Source: Pedobacter nanyangensis (GTDB lineage Bacteria > Bacteroidota > Bacteroidia > Sphingobacteriales > Sphingobacteriaceae). Taken from it: DNA of 64,000 nucleotides. Below, piece by piece: positions 1 through 7,524 of this stretch; position 1 is the first letter of the stretch, and the number at the start of each line of letters is the position of its first letter. Below the pieces are notes generated by a model. It did not search any database and had not been told where the DNA came from. It saw only the letters and a list, made by a program, of their open reading frames with translations. The stretch covers positions 62,001 through 126,000 of the forward strand of contig NZ_QMHO01000009.1 of the NCBI RefSeq assembly GCF_003313505.1. The letters are read 5' to 3'. The position numbers and the translations under genes were made by a program.

Positions 1-653
1 ACTTCCATGTCAAAACCTTTTCCATTATCTTGATAAGCAATAAACAAGTTGGTTCCTTGGATACCAAAAAGCATTTTGATTTCAGTTGCTTGCGCATGTT
101 TAAGGGTATTATCAACCAATTGCGTAAGTACCCTAAATAGCGCCAGCGAAGTCTTTTCGGGCAGTTCAACCTCTTCCAAATCATTCTCATGCACCAAAGT
201 AATTTTGATCTGATCGGTGTTATTGATCAGGTTCACAAAAGCTTCGATGGTTGTAAAAAGACCAAAAACTGCCAAACCAGGTGGCGAAAGATCATGTGAA
301 ATATGTCTCACATCTACGATCATCTTATCGATCAATTCCTTGGCATCGGCAAGTACCTCTTCTTGCGCTGCATCAAGTTTATTCCTTAAAGAATTGAGCA
401 TTAGCTTAATGGCCGATAAGGTCCCTCCTATCTCGTCGTGCAAATCTTGGCCAATCCTTTTACGTTCAATTTCCTGCGAATCGATTACCGCATTTAAAAG
501 CTCCTTTTGCTGCGTTATTTGAGTTTCCTGCAGCTCCCTTCGCTGTTTCCAAACCATGTTCTGATTACGGATGTAGAACAGCAGGAACGCTGCAACAATG
601 ATAAACAAAAGCAACACCCCATAAAAAACCAGCAAATAAACGTTATCTATCAT
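1..653 (-). CDS. Sensor histidine kinase, NarL/HisKA_3 type (truncated by window edge)
   Basis: This gene begins at an ATG at position 653 and runs off the left edge, so only about 217 N-terminal residues are visible. It opens with one hydrophobic helix (residues about 5-27), followed by a short coiled stretch. The dimerisation/phosphoacceptor box has the sequence ERKRIGQDLHDEIGGTLSAI, in which the His of DLHDEIGG is the expected phosphorylation site of HisKA_3 kinases. The ATPase N-box (LTQLVDNTLKHAQAT) and the G1 box start (DNGKGFDME) follow. The start overlaps the stop of the upstream membrane-protein gene by 11 bases, implying translational coupling. The divergent LuxR-type regulator at 2355 is a plausible partner, but pairing is inference. 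No sensory domain other than the single helix is present, so any signal may come through the neighbouring membrane protein. Confidence 0.9.
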   Translation of the reverse strand, partial: MIDNVYLLVFYGVLLLFIIVAAFLLFYIRNQNMVWKQRRELQETQITQQKELLNAVIDSQEIERKRIGQDLHDEIGGTLSAIKLMLNSLRNKLDAAQEEVLADAKELIDKMIVDVRHISHDLSPPGLAVFGLFTTIEAFVNLINNTDQIKITLVHENDLEEVELPEKTSLALFRVLTQLVDNTLKHAQATEIKMLFGIQGTNLFIAYQDNGKGFDME

Positions 654-1287
654 CTTCCTTTTTTATTAGCGAGAAGCCCTTGGCAAAGGCTAGATACATT
701 CCCAAAACCAAAATGGAATGTATATCCCAGATAATATTGTTTAATGTACGATTAGAACTCACAAATACAAAATAATTAGAAAGAATAAAAATGATTGTAG
801 CCGTTGGAAAATAAATTAATATACCAATATTGATCCAACTTTTGGGCTGTTTCAAAAAATCTTCCACAAAACCACTATTATACAAAAATATTAGGCAAAC
901 AGCGGTAATCAGTATGGCCTCCACCGGTCTGGCGTAAGTATTAAACTCATAAATACTCTGAAAAAAAAGAAAATTGAGAATAAAAGCAACTGGCAGTAAA
1001 ATAATGGCGCAAAACAGCACTTTCCTTATCGCTCTATTTTCGAAAATAAGTAAAAAATAAGTGAGTAAAAATATCGTTTCGCCTATGGTATAAAGATGCA
1101 GCAAAGGCAAATTCCTAATACCTCTATTACTTAAATAAATACCTGCTGCATTTACCAATCCGGCAAATATCAAGTAGTAAAACAGCGTTTTGCTTTCCTT
1201 TCCAGCTATTTTGTACTTAAATAAAAATATTCCAATTGGAATAAGAATGCTTAAAGGCACCAAAACTGCTGTTAATATATCTTTCAT
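643..1287 (-). CDS. Polytopic membrane protein of unknown function
   Basis: The product is 214 residues with about six to seven hydrophobic segments, starting with TAVLVPLSILIPIGIFLF, and a short charged C-terminus ending EDDR. I do not recognise a named family. No catalytic motif is evident. The last codons overlap the start of the histidine kinase gene, and a small membrane gene (apparently frameshifted) ends 18 bases upstream, so the three form one transcription unit. Because the kinase has only one transmembrane helix and no periplasmic domain, a role as membrane sensor or accessory to the kinase is a reasonable inference. The ATG at 1287 is the only good start. Confidence 0.75.
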   Translation of the reverse strand: MKDILTAVLVPLSILIPIGIFLFKYKIAGKESKTLFYYLIFAGLVNAAGIYLSNRGIRNLPLLHLYTIGETIFLLTYFLLIFENRAIRKVLFCAIILLPVAFILNFLFFQSIYEFNTYARPVEAILITAVCLIFLYNSGFVEDFLKQPKSWINIGILIYFPTATIIFILSNYFVFVSSNRTLNNIIWDIHSILVLGMYLAFAKGFSLIKKEDDR

Positions 1288-1305
1288 TTATGTTTTTATA
1301 TTCGA

Positions 1306-1588
1306 TCATTTTGTTTGCTTCTGCATAGGGCCAAAAATCAGCAGTGTTAACACGAAAAAAATGGCATGCATTACCAAATAAGACGTGTCGCTTCTGTATT
1401 ACGACCGGCAAAAGTGAAATAATTAGAGAGGTTAAAATGATTAAGGCTATTGCAAAGTAGCTTACAATGCCATCGTTCAAGCTTTTGGCTAAACTGGGCC
1501 AGTTGTTAACAATGTCACTTCGATAAAGATAATGTTGGGGTATAAAAGCGAGCGTACTTGTTATACTTACAACAATATGGTGTAGATA
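1306..1588 (-). pseudogene. Small membrane protein gene with an apparent frameshift
   Basis: On the minus strand, one frame reads from about 1588 through YLYRSDIVNNWPSLAKSL and a hydrophobic stretch (IVSYFAIALIILTSLIISLL). The protein-like character is then lost near position 1415. A second frame takes over with RSDTSYLVMHAIFFVLTLLI and ends in QKQTK plus stop at 1306, 18 bases before the next gene. The two halves together look like a protein of about 90 residues with two membrane helices. There is no ATG at the 5' end; a TTG at 1480 and other weak starts exist. This is either a decayed gene, a sequencing or assembly indel, or two very small genes. The conserved spacing to the next gene argues that it was once part of the operon. 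Confidence 0.45.
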
Positions 1589-1616
1589 TTAAGATAATGG
1601 TCCTTAATAAATTTTT

Positions 1617-1646
1617 ATTTTCGGGCTATCTGGATAGCCCGAAAAT
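1617..1646. terminator. Bidirectional hairpin terminator
   Basis: A perfect 14-base inverted repeat (1617-1630 and 1633-1646, core CGGGCTATC) with almost no loop is flanked by A/T runs. It lies downstream of the minus-strand gene ending at 1744 and upstream of the kinase operon, so it most likely terminates the 1744-2166 transcript. Confidence 0.65.
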
Positions 1647-1743
1647 AACTTGCGAAAAAATTATATCGATCGCAGTTTGCAAAGGTAAAATCGCAAAAAA
1701 GCTCTCTACCTCATTTTTCCGCCATCGCACCTAGTGCATAGCA

Positions 1744-2166
1744 TTAAACAAATAATGGGCTCTTAGGGTCGCACTTATCAGGACAAGGTTGGGTAAAATC
1801 GTAAATTTCTGTGTCATCATCGTCGTCATCACCTTCAACTGTACCGCCTAGCTGATTTTTATAGATAATATCGGCACCGTCCTTGTCAACAGGTACAATT
1901 ACTGCAGTAACATCATCATCAAGATCCATATCCGATTCTTTCACCGCAAAATAGGCCCTTACGCCTTGTAGCTCGTTAATGGTGGTTCCGTCAGCACGTA
2001 AAATATCAAAACTATTTACAATAGCTAATAAATCACTAATTGGAATAAACACTGCTCTTGGAATGTTAGTTTCAGGAACTTGTTTAAGTAATTGATCACG
2101 AAAGCGTGTAACTCGGTCCACAGCATCGTTTACCGAGATCGTTGGTACGTTAATTTTTGACTTCAT
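1744..2166 (-). CDS. Small acidic hypothetical protein
   Basis: This 140-residue cytoplasmic-looking protein has no signal peptide or membrane segment. Its middle reads as a mixed alpha/beta domain (IPISDLLAIVNSFDIL, GVRAYFAVKESD, TAVIVPVDKDG). A run of six aspartates follows near residue 115, then a C-terminal tail containing CPDKC, a possible metal-binding Cys pair. I recognise no characterised family. It appears to be monocistronic, with a hairpin downstream and a divergent response regulator gene upstream. Proteins of similar size and composition occur in Bacteroidota genomes, but no function can be given from the sequence. Confidence 0.7.
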   Translation of the reverse strand: MKSKINVPTISVNDAVDRVTRFRDQLLKQVPETNIPRAVFIPISDLLAIVNSFDILRADGTTINELQGVRAYFAVKESDMDLDDDVTAVIVPVDKDGADIIYKNQLGGTVEGDDDDDDTEIYDFTQPCPDKCDPKSPLFV

Positions 2167-2354
2167 CTTAAGTTTATTTTTTTTGTCGAATCTAATAAAA
2201 AAAAGATATTTGTAAACGCTTCAAAATGGGATTATTTCTTTAACTCTGTACACCAGAGAGATGTATTCATTAAAATCACCAGAAAATCCACTGACTTTCT
2301 GGGTATTTTTTAAGGAAATCACCTAAACAACCATACTTGTAAAACAATTTTGAG

Positions 2355-3026
2355 ATGAAAATCAACGTTGCGATTGCCGATGATCAAAAATTATTCAGAA
2401 AAGGGATGATTGCCCTTGTAAACTCTTTTGACGATATGCACATCGTTTTTGAAGCAGAAAATGGCAAACAACTTGTTGACCGCCTAGCAACCGATGAGGT
2501 AAAAACCGACATCATTTTGTTGGATCTTTCCATGCCAGAAATGAACGGATTGGAGGCTTTAAAGATCATCAAGGAAACCCATGCAGGCATTGGTGTGGTT
2601 ATTCTTACTATTCACGAAGCAGAAAACCACATCTTAGCCACCATCCAAGCCGGTGCAAACGGCTATTTGGCTAAAAATGCTGAGCCAGAAGAAGTGGAAA
2701 AAGCCATTAGAGAAGTATATAAAAACGATTTTTATTTTACCCTTCCCATGTTGGAGATTATGCGAAAAGGGCTAACCAAAAAACCTCAAGCGGTTAATCT
2801 TGATCAAGAAGAGAGCTTGCTTACCCCAAGGGAAAAAGAGGTGCTCCAGCTCATCTGTAAACAATTTAGTAGTGTAGAAATTGCAGAAAAGCTTTTTTTG
2901 AGCAATCGTACGGTAGAAGGACATCGGAATAACCTGCTGTTAAAAACCGGCAGCAGAAACACCGCTGGCCTGGTTTTATATGCCCTTAAGCATAAATTAA
3001 TAGAAACAGACCACTTCCCAAGCTAA
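2355..3026 (+). CDS. Response regulator, NarL/LuxR family
   Basis: The product is a 223-residue two-domain transcription factor. The receiver domain (residues 1-120) has the acidic pair at D9-D10, the phosphoacceptor D57 in LLDLSMPEMNG, T85 in VILTIHEAE and K107 in YLAKNAEPEE. A linker precedes a LuxR-type helix-turn-helix (about 150-215) with LTPREKEVLQLI and SNRTVEGHRNNLLLKTG. Family knowledge: HisKA_3 kinases phosphorylate such regulators, and a HisKA_3 kinase lies on the opposite strand 1.7 kb upstream, making them a plausible pair. The start ATG at 2355 is well placed for the receiver fold. All key residues are intact. Confidence 0.95.
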   Translation: MKINVAIADDQKLFRKGMIALVNSFDDMHIVFEAENGKQLVDRLATDEVKTDIILLDLSMPEMNGLEALKIIKETHAGIGVVILTIHEAENHILATIQAGANGYLAKNAEPEEVEKAIREVYKNDFYFTLPMLEIMRKGLTKKPQAVNLDQEESLLTPREKEVLQLICKQFSSVEIAEKLFLSNRTVEGHRNNLLLKTGSRNTAGLVLYALKHKLIETDHFPS

Positions 3027-3181
3027 CCAATTTAAACAACCACGTAAAAACACCTGGTTACATACGTAATTTTACCTGTTTGCAAGTACAGGCAAAAGCC
3101 CCCTACTTCATTTCAGCCAATTTTTGTCATTTAGCAGTGTCGGATTAGCGACTCTCAAACCACAAAAGTTCAAACAAAAAA

Positions 3182-3189
3182 AAGGAGAA
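3182..3189 (+). promoter_or_regulatory. Shine-Dalgarno site that sets the start at 3193
   Basis: An AAGGAGAA sequence sits three bases before a GTG codon at 3193. Strong Shine-Dalgarno sites are uncommon in this phylum. This one favours the GTG over the TTG 69 bases upstream as the start of the M15-like gene. Confidence 0.6.
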
Positions 3190-3192
3190 GAA

Positions 3193-3738
3193 GTGAACCA
3201 ATTTTTTTCGTACCAGGTGAGCAATGATGTAGAGGATGTTGATCCACATTTTAGCTCTTTTCATCAAGGCGATTCATACAATATCTCCGAAGAGATTATA
3301 CCACTTGTAAACAAACTTATTACGCTTTGTCAGGAACATGGTTTCTTTATCAAGATCCTGAGCAGATCAACAGTGATCCGCAAAAGCCTGATGAACGACC
3401 TAGCCTTCGATTTCATTGCCGCCTATGAAACCACAAAGGATTCACTGAGCCTTTCCTACCACAACTTTGGGCTAGCTTTTGGCGTGGGCATATACGAGTG
3501 CTCGGCCCTTGGACAGCTTAAATACCTTGACCACGAAGTACTTTACGACAAGGTTGGCAAATTAGGCGAGTCTCTTGGCTTTACCTGGGCAAGCAAACAC
3601 CAGTCTCTAAGGCACTTAAGATATTTTGAATTAAAACCCCATTGGGCAAAAGGCCTAAATGATAGAGATATGATGAATGAACTTTATAGAAGAAAACAAG
3701 CCAATGTAAGTTTACTTGCCTCGGCCGAAAATAATTAA
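3193..3738 (+). CDS. M15-peptidase-like protein, catalytic residues apparently lost
   Basis: With the GTG start the product is 181 residues and has no signal peptide. The order of motifs resembles the M15 family of D-Ala-D-Ala/L-Ala-D-Glu peptidases. It contains a GFFIKILSRSTVIRKSL segment like the substrate-binding Arg region, then SYHNFGLAFGVGIYE where the family has S-x-H-x-x-G-x-A-x-D, and finally LRHLRYFELKP where the family has D-x-x-H-F-E. The first His is kept, but the metal-ligand Asp is Gly (AFGVG), and the D-x-x-H-F-E motif reads RHLRYFEL, with the second metal His replaced by Arg. The reading is a degenerate, probably non-catalytic, cell-wall-binding or phage-derived homologue. 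It follows the response regulator by 166 bases and is closed by a terminator. Confidence 0.6.
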   Translation: MNQFFSYQVSNDVEDVDPHFSSFHQGDSYNISEEIIPLVNKLITLCQEHGFFIKILSRSTVIRKSLMNDLAFDFIAAYETTKDSLSLSYHNFGLAFGVGIYECSALGQLKYLDHEVLYDKVGKLGESLGFTWASKHQSLRHLRYFELKPHWAKGLNDRDMMNELYRRKQANVSLLASAENN

Positions 3739-3787
3739 TACTGAATTAGCTCTCAATCAGTTTGGTTCATGCGATGTGAACAAACCT

Positions 3788-3819
3788 AAGCCCCGGATGT
3801 CTTCGGGGCTTTCTTTTTT
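3788..3819 (+). terminator. Rho-independent terminator
   Basis: An 8-bp GC-rich stem (AAGCCCCG / CGGGGCTT) with an 8-base loop is followed by TCTTTTTT. It sits about 50 bases after the M15-like gene. Confidence 0.9.
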
Positions 3820-4399
3820 ATGCCGTTTAGCGATAGGAAAACTTGTTACCGGGCCTTTAAAAAAAAACTATCTAACGCGTTTAAAATCTTGAAAAGCAAA
3901 TGCAGTAATGCTTAGGTCCCGATAGTCCTGCTTTACACTTTACTCGCTGCGCTCGTGCCCGTTCCAATCAGGTTTATTTAACCAAGCTCGCAGGTTTTGG
4001 GCTGCTGCCCCAAGTAGCAGGGATATTGCTGGCTAAACCTTATTGGAGCGGCAGCTCCAGGGCAAGTTTACGCGCCCTGGACTATAGCGGAAAAGAAGGG
4101 CTTTCGGCAGATAGCCGTAGTGCAACTGATTTTCAGAAAAAAGTACCACTATTTCCTTGGCGTAGCATTTTGGTTAACCGGGTTATAACACCAAGCCTTG
4201 CATTCCCCTGCATAAAAAATATGGGTTCGGCCAGCAATTGCTGCGCATTAAACGAGCCGGGCCCCATCTTTTGCGCCAAAAAAATCCCGGTTCACCCTGC
4301 CTATAGCGTTTAAAACAACGAAGCTACAAGCACACCTTTTAAACCGAAATGGAATTTCTACGAAGTTTTGGCAACTTCATAAGCCTAACATCATGCCAT
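3820..4399. repeat. Gene-free region, probable intergenic repetitive element
   Basis: This stretch of about 580 bases has no convincing gene. It is GC-richer than other intergenic DNA here and contains short internal palindromes such as CTCGCTGCGCTCG (3951-3963) and paired runs around GGGCTGCTGCCCC (3998-4010) and CCAGGGC/GCCCTGG. The pattern resembles the dispersed intergenic repeats seen in Sphingobacteriaceae genomes. That identification is from memory of the style, not from an alignment. A 95-codon open frame at 4026-4313 is not protein-like. Confidence 0.4.
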
Positions 4400-4431
4400 A
4401 AAAAAGAGCGATAAACTTCCGTTCACCGCTC
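4400..4431 (-). terminator. Terminator of the adhesin/PorP/OmpA operon
   Basis: Read on the minus strand, an 11-bp stem with two G-T wobbles (GAGCGGTGAAC / GTTTATCGCTC) closes on a GGAA tetraloop and is followed by six T. It lies 24 bases past the stop of the OmpA gene. Confidence 0.88.
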
Positions 4432-4454
4432 CGCATTTAATTTATTTAACCAAC

Positions 4455-6473
4455 TTAATTTTTCTGTTTCGTGACCTTAAATTCGGTCCTGCGGTTTAAG
4501 GCCCTACCTTCTGGATTATCTTTTCCATCGGCTAGTTTATTTGGTGCCACTGGCTTGCTAAAGCCATAGCCTTTTGAGGTCATTCGATCAGCAGTAATCC
4601 CCTTGCTTATCAAATAATCCACACATGATTTTGCCCTTCTATCTGATAAATTCAAGTTATACGGCTCAGTACCGATATTATCTGTATGTGCGCTCAGTTC
4701 AATTTCAATATTTGGATTGTCGACCATGATTTGATACAATGTATCCAACGTAACTTTTGATTGTTCGGTAAGGTCGGCGCTATCAAATTCATAAAAAATA
4801 TTTTCCAGTACAATAGGCTTGTTGATAATCATTGGTTCCAAACACAGCGCTGAGCTCAACAAGGTATCAACCTGTACCAGCTGTGCATAATTGTAGCTGA
4901 TGTTTTTTGCAAAGTACTTGTCTCGCATTACATTTATTTTCAAATCCCTGTTGCTTCCAACCTGAAAATGATAGTTTCCGTTATGATCCGTTTGCGAAAC
5001 CTGCTCTGAAATTTCGTTTCCGGTAACGGTAACTATAGCGCCTGCAAGCGGTTTTTGAGTAACGCAATCGATGATGGTGCCTCGTACATTCAAATATTCG
5101 CGTACCACATGAAATACTTCCAAACAACAAACTGATTCTCTGTCGGAGCTGATGTAGCCCTCCCTGCCTTCTTCGTCCAATGCGGTAAAATAGATATCAT
5201 CCTTGGCCGAATTAAATGGATATCCGAGGTTAACCGGCTCAGACCAATCCGTAAAATCACCCACAGCTTCGTAAAAATCAAAACCTCCCAACCCAATTTT
5301 GCCATTGCTACTGAACAATAATGTTTTGTTGGCAGGCATATAATAGGCCGCTTGTTCGTCTTCGCTGGTATTGATTTTGCTTCCCATGTTAATGGCATTG
5401 CCCACAGACCCATCAGGCCTTAAAATAGCATACCACAAATCATAACCTCCCATGCCCCCTGGCCTATCAGACGAGAAAATCAGGTATTTCCCGTCTCTAC
5501 TTACCGAAGGTTGCATCGAATTGTAACCATTTACATTGATTTCACCAACCATGGATACTGGGGAGCTCCAGGTATCACCTTCTTTTTTACTGATATAGAT
5601 GTTACGCTTATCATTTTCCTTATTCGCCGCCCAAGCGGTCAAAAACATCATTTGGCCATTTGGATGAATGGTTGCCGCAGCAGTTTCCATTTTTTTAAGG
5701 TCAATATTGATTTTTTGGATACTTACCTTTTGGCCTGCTGGATTTTCGCCATCTACCGCATAAATGGTATTTACGTACGGGGTTTGTTTTTTGTACACTT
5801 TTACATTTGAGGTACTTCCCTCCAATATCTGATTTTTACCTTCGCTACCTATAGGTCTGGAGGAGGTAAAAATAAATTCAGCATTATTGCTGATGGTTGG
5901 AGCATAATTTGAGCCAGCCTGGTTAATGTTGTTCATCAACCGGTTTACCCTTAACAATCGCGGATACTTCATTTCGGCCAAAGCATATTTGCAGGAAGCT
6001 ATTTCCAGCCTCGCCTTCGACAATAAGTCATCATTAGCCTTGTAACGGGAAATGAAATTTTCAAAGGCTTTAATGGCATCGTCGTATTTTAGGTTGGCCC
6101 GCAAACATTCTGCGTACCAAAATTCGCTTTGTGCATATTTTGGATTGTTAAACTTATTGGAAACCGCATACCATTTTTCAGCATCCCTAAAGTTTTTGTA
6201 CAATCTTAAGGAAGTTGCAAGCTGGTAAACTGCATATTCGTAATCGTCTTTTCTGGGGCTAGCTTCCTTTATTTTTTGTTCAAAGCCAAAAGGCACTACA
6301 AAACCAGCACTATCTGGTGATATTTGAAGCATTCGTTTATAGTACTCTGCCGCAGCATAATATTCTTTGTTCAAGAAATAAACATCAGCAATGCGCTTAC
6401 TACCTGAACCCATTTGTGCTTTGGTTACGCTAGCCAAACACAAAAAAACGGTTAATATTTTTAGAAGTTTCAT
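4455..6473 (-). CDS. OmpA-family PorE-like protein (TPR, PD40 propeller, CRD, OmpA)
   Basis: This 672-residue exported protein starts with a signal peptide ending SVTKA-Q. The order of regions is TPR-like helices (about 20-165), PD40/WD40-like beta-propeller blades (about 185-445, with repeats of the ISRDGKYLIFSSDRPGG type), a carboxypeptidase-regulatory-like domain (about 460-540, VRGTIIDCVTQKPLAGAIV), and a C-terminal OmpA peptidoglycan-binding domain (about 557-670, with SAHTDNIGTEPYNLNLSDRR). This four-domain order matches PorE, a T9SS envelope protein of Porphyromonas. There is no lipobox, unlike lipoprotein PorE. It lies 11 bases after the PorP/SprF gene and ends the operon. Similar OmpA genes often accompany PorP/SprF genes that serve one adhesin, so it may be dedicated to this substrate rather than to the core secretion machine. 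Confidence 0.85.
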   Translation of the reverse strand: MKLLKILTVFLCLASVTKAQMGSGSKRIADVYFLNKEYYAAAEYYKRMLQISPDSAGFVVPFGFEQKIKEASPRKDDYEYAVYQLATSLRLYKNFRDAEKWYAVSNKFNNPKYAQSEFWYAECLRANLKYDDAIKAFENFISRYKANDDLLSKARLEIASCKYALAEMKYPRLLRVNRLMNNINQAGSNYAPTISNNAEFIFTSSRPIGSEGKNQILEGSTSNVKVYKKQTPYVNTIYAVDGENPAGQKVSIQKINIDLKKMETAAATIHPNGQMMFLTAWAANKENDKRNIYISKKEGDTWSSPVSMVGEINVNGYNSMQPSVSRDGKYLIFSSDRPGGMGGYDLWYAILRPDGSVGNAINMGSKINTSEDEQAAYYMPANKTLLFSSNGKIGLGGFDFYEAVGDFTDWSEPVNLGYPFNSAKDDIYFTALDEEGREGYISSDRESVCCLEVFHVVREYLNVRGTIIDCVTQKPLAGAIVTVTGNEISEQVSQTDHNGNYHFQVGSNRDLKINVMRDKYFAKNISYNYAQLVQVDTLLSSALCLEPMIINKPIVLENIFYEFDSADLTEQSKVTLDTLYQIMVDNPNIEIELSAHTDNIGTEPYNLNLSDRRAKSCVDYLISKGITADRMTSKGYGFSKPVAPNKLADGKDNPEGRALNRRTEFKVTKQKN

Positions 6474-6484
6474 CGTTTAATTTT

Positions 6485-7489
6485 TTAAAGTCGGGGACAA
6501 AAGAAATTGGGGCCTACTATACCTTTTCTGCTGCTGAAGGAGATAGAAAGCTCCAAACCTCCCTTGCTGCCTGTTGCCCTATTTAGTGCCGAAGTATTAA
6601 AGTCGTAGCTTACGCCAAAAACCATGCTTTTGATATGGAAGCCCAAAAAAGCAATTGCGGCGTCGTCTACCCTATAATTGGAGCCAAATAACAAATCCGT
6701 TTGGGTATTCAGCATCATTTGTGCATAGGCTCCAACGGCCACCTGTTGAGCATTGCCTTGTCGGAGGAACAAGGCGTTAGGGGTAATATCAAACAACTGG
6801 TTGATCCTTAGCCTTGCCCCACCGTGAGCGGTGTAGCGCATGGGTATTTTTGCGTTGCCGCCTACAAATTTATCCTTGGGCCTATTAAGGTGCGAAACCG
6901 AAACTCCTCCAAAAACATTGATCCTTTTATAGTCAGCGGCATCAAAAAACATTACGCCAGCATTGATATCAGGTGCGGTAAAATTTTGGGCCTCGAAATT
7001 TTCGTTGAAACCTAATCCGGCATCATAGCCTACGGTTGGGTTGTATTGGCTACCCAAAGTAATACGAGATATATCAATGCTTTTATTAATAATACCCGCC
7101 TGCAATCCGAAATTTACAATTTTATCGCCTGCCTGGCCAAAACGGATACGGTATGAAGCCGATGCCAAAGCATTCAATTGGTTATAATTTACTGATCCGG
7201 CTCTTTGGTTAATGACCATACCACCAAAGGCGAGGTTTTTGGTAGGGGCGGCATCAAAAGACGCCCCTACGGTTAAATATCCATCGTTTAAATTGCTCCA
7301 TTGCTGTTTAGCATTAATATTTGCACGGTATGCGCCATCGGTTACACCGGTTAAGCCCGGGTTTAACCACAATGGGTTTGCATAATATTGAGAAAAATGT
7401 GGATCGATCTGTGCGTATGTATTATTTGCAATAACCGCTAACATGCCCATTACTGCAACTATTAGTTTTTTCATTTTCATTGGTGCCAT
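6485..7489 (-). CDS. PorP/SprF family outer membrane protein
   Basis: The product is 334 residues with a signal peptide (KKLIVAVMGMLAVIANNTYA-Q). The family's N-terminal signature follows at once: DPHFSQYYANPLWLNPGLTG. The remainder alternates beta strands in the manner of a 14-stranded barrel and ends SSRKGIVGPNFFCPRL, a strand-like terminus. Known for the family: SprF-like proteins are needed to secrete or anchor particular type-B-CTD substrates of the type IX system, and they sit next to the substrate gene. Here the giant adhesin gene is 35 bases upstream and the OmpA gene 11 bases downstream. Several in-frame ATGs exist at the start (codons 1, 4 and 6); the signal peptide is compatible with each. 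Confidence 0.93.
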   Translation of the reverse strand: MAPMKMKKLIVAVMGMLAVIANNTYAQIDPHFSQYYANPLWLNPGLTGVTDGAYRANINAKQQWSNLNDGYLTVGASFDAAPTKNLAFGGMVINQRAGSVNYNQLNALASASYRIRFGQAGDKIVNFGLQAGIINKSIDISRITLGSQYNPTVGYDAGLGFNENFEAQNFTAPDINAGVMFFDAADYKRINVFGGVSVSHLNRPKDKFVGGNAKIPMRYTAHGGARLRINQLFDITPNALFLRQGNAQQVAVGAYAQMMLNTQTDLLFGSNYRVDDAAIAFLGFHIKSMVFGVSYDFNTSALNRATGSKGGLELSISFSSRKGIVGPNFFCPRL

Positions 7490-7524
7490 TGTTTAAATAA
7501 AACCATGTAGTTTAATATGGGCGT

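Noticed and set aside
1217..1480. 87-codon minus-strand frame read as a single gene
   Set aside because: Its second half overlaps the following gene and loses membrane-protein character; a frameshift into the other frame explains the region better.
4026..4313. 95-codon plus-strand open frame
   Set aside because: The composition is not protein-like, it lies within palindrome-rich intergenic DNA, and it has no recognisable motif.
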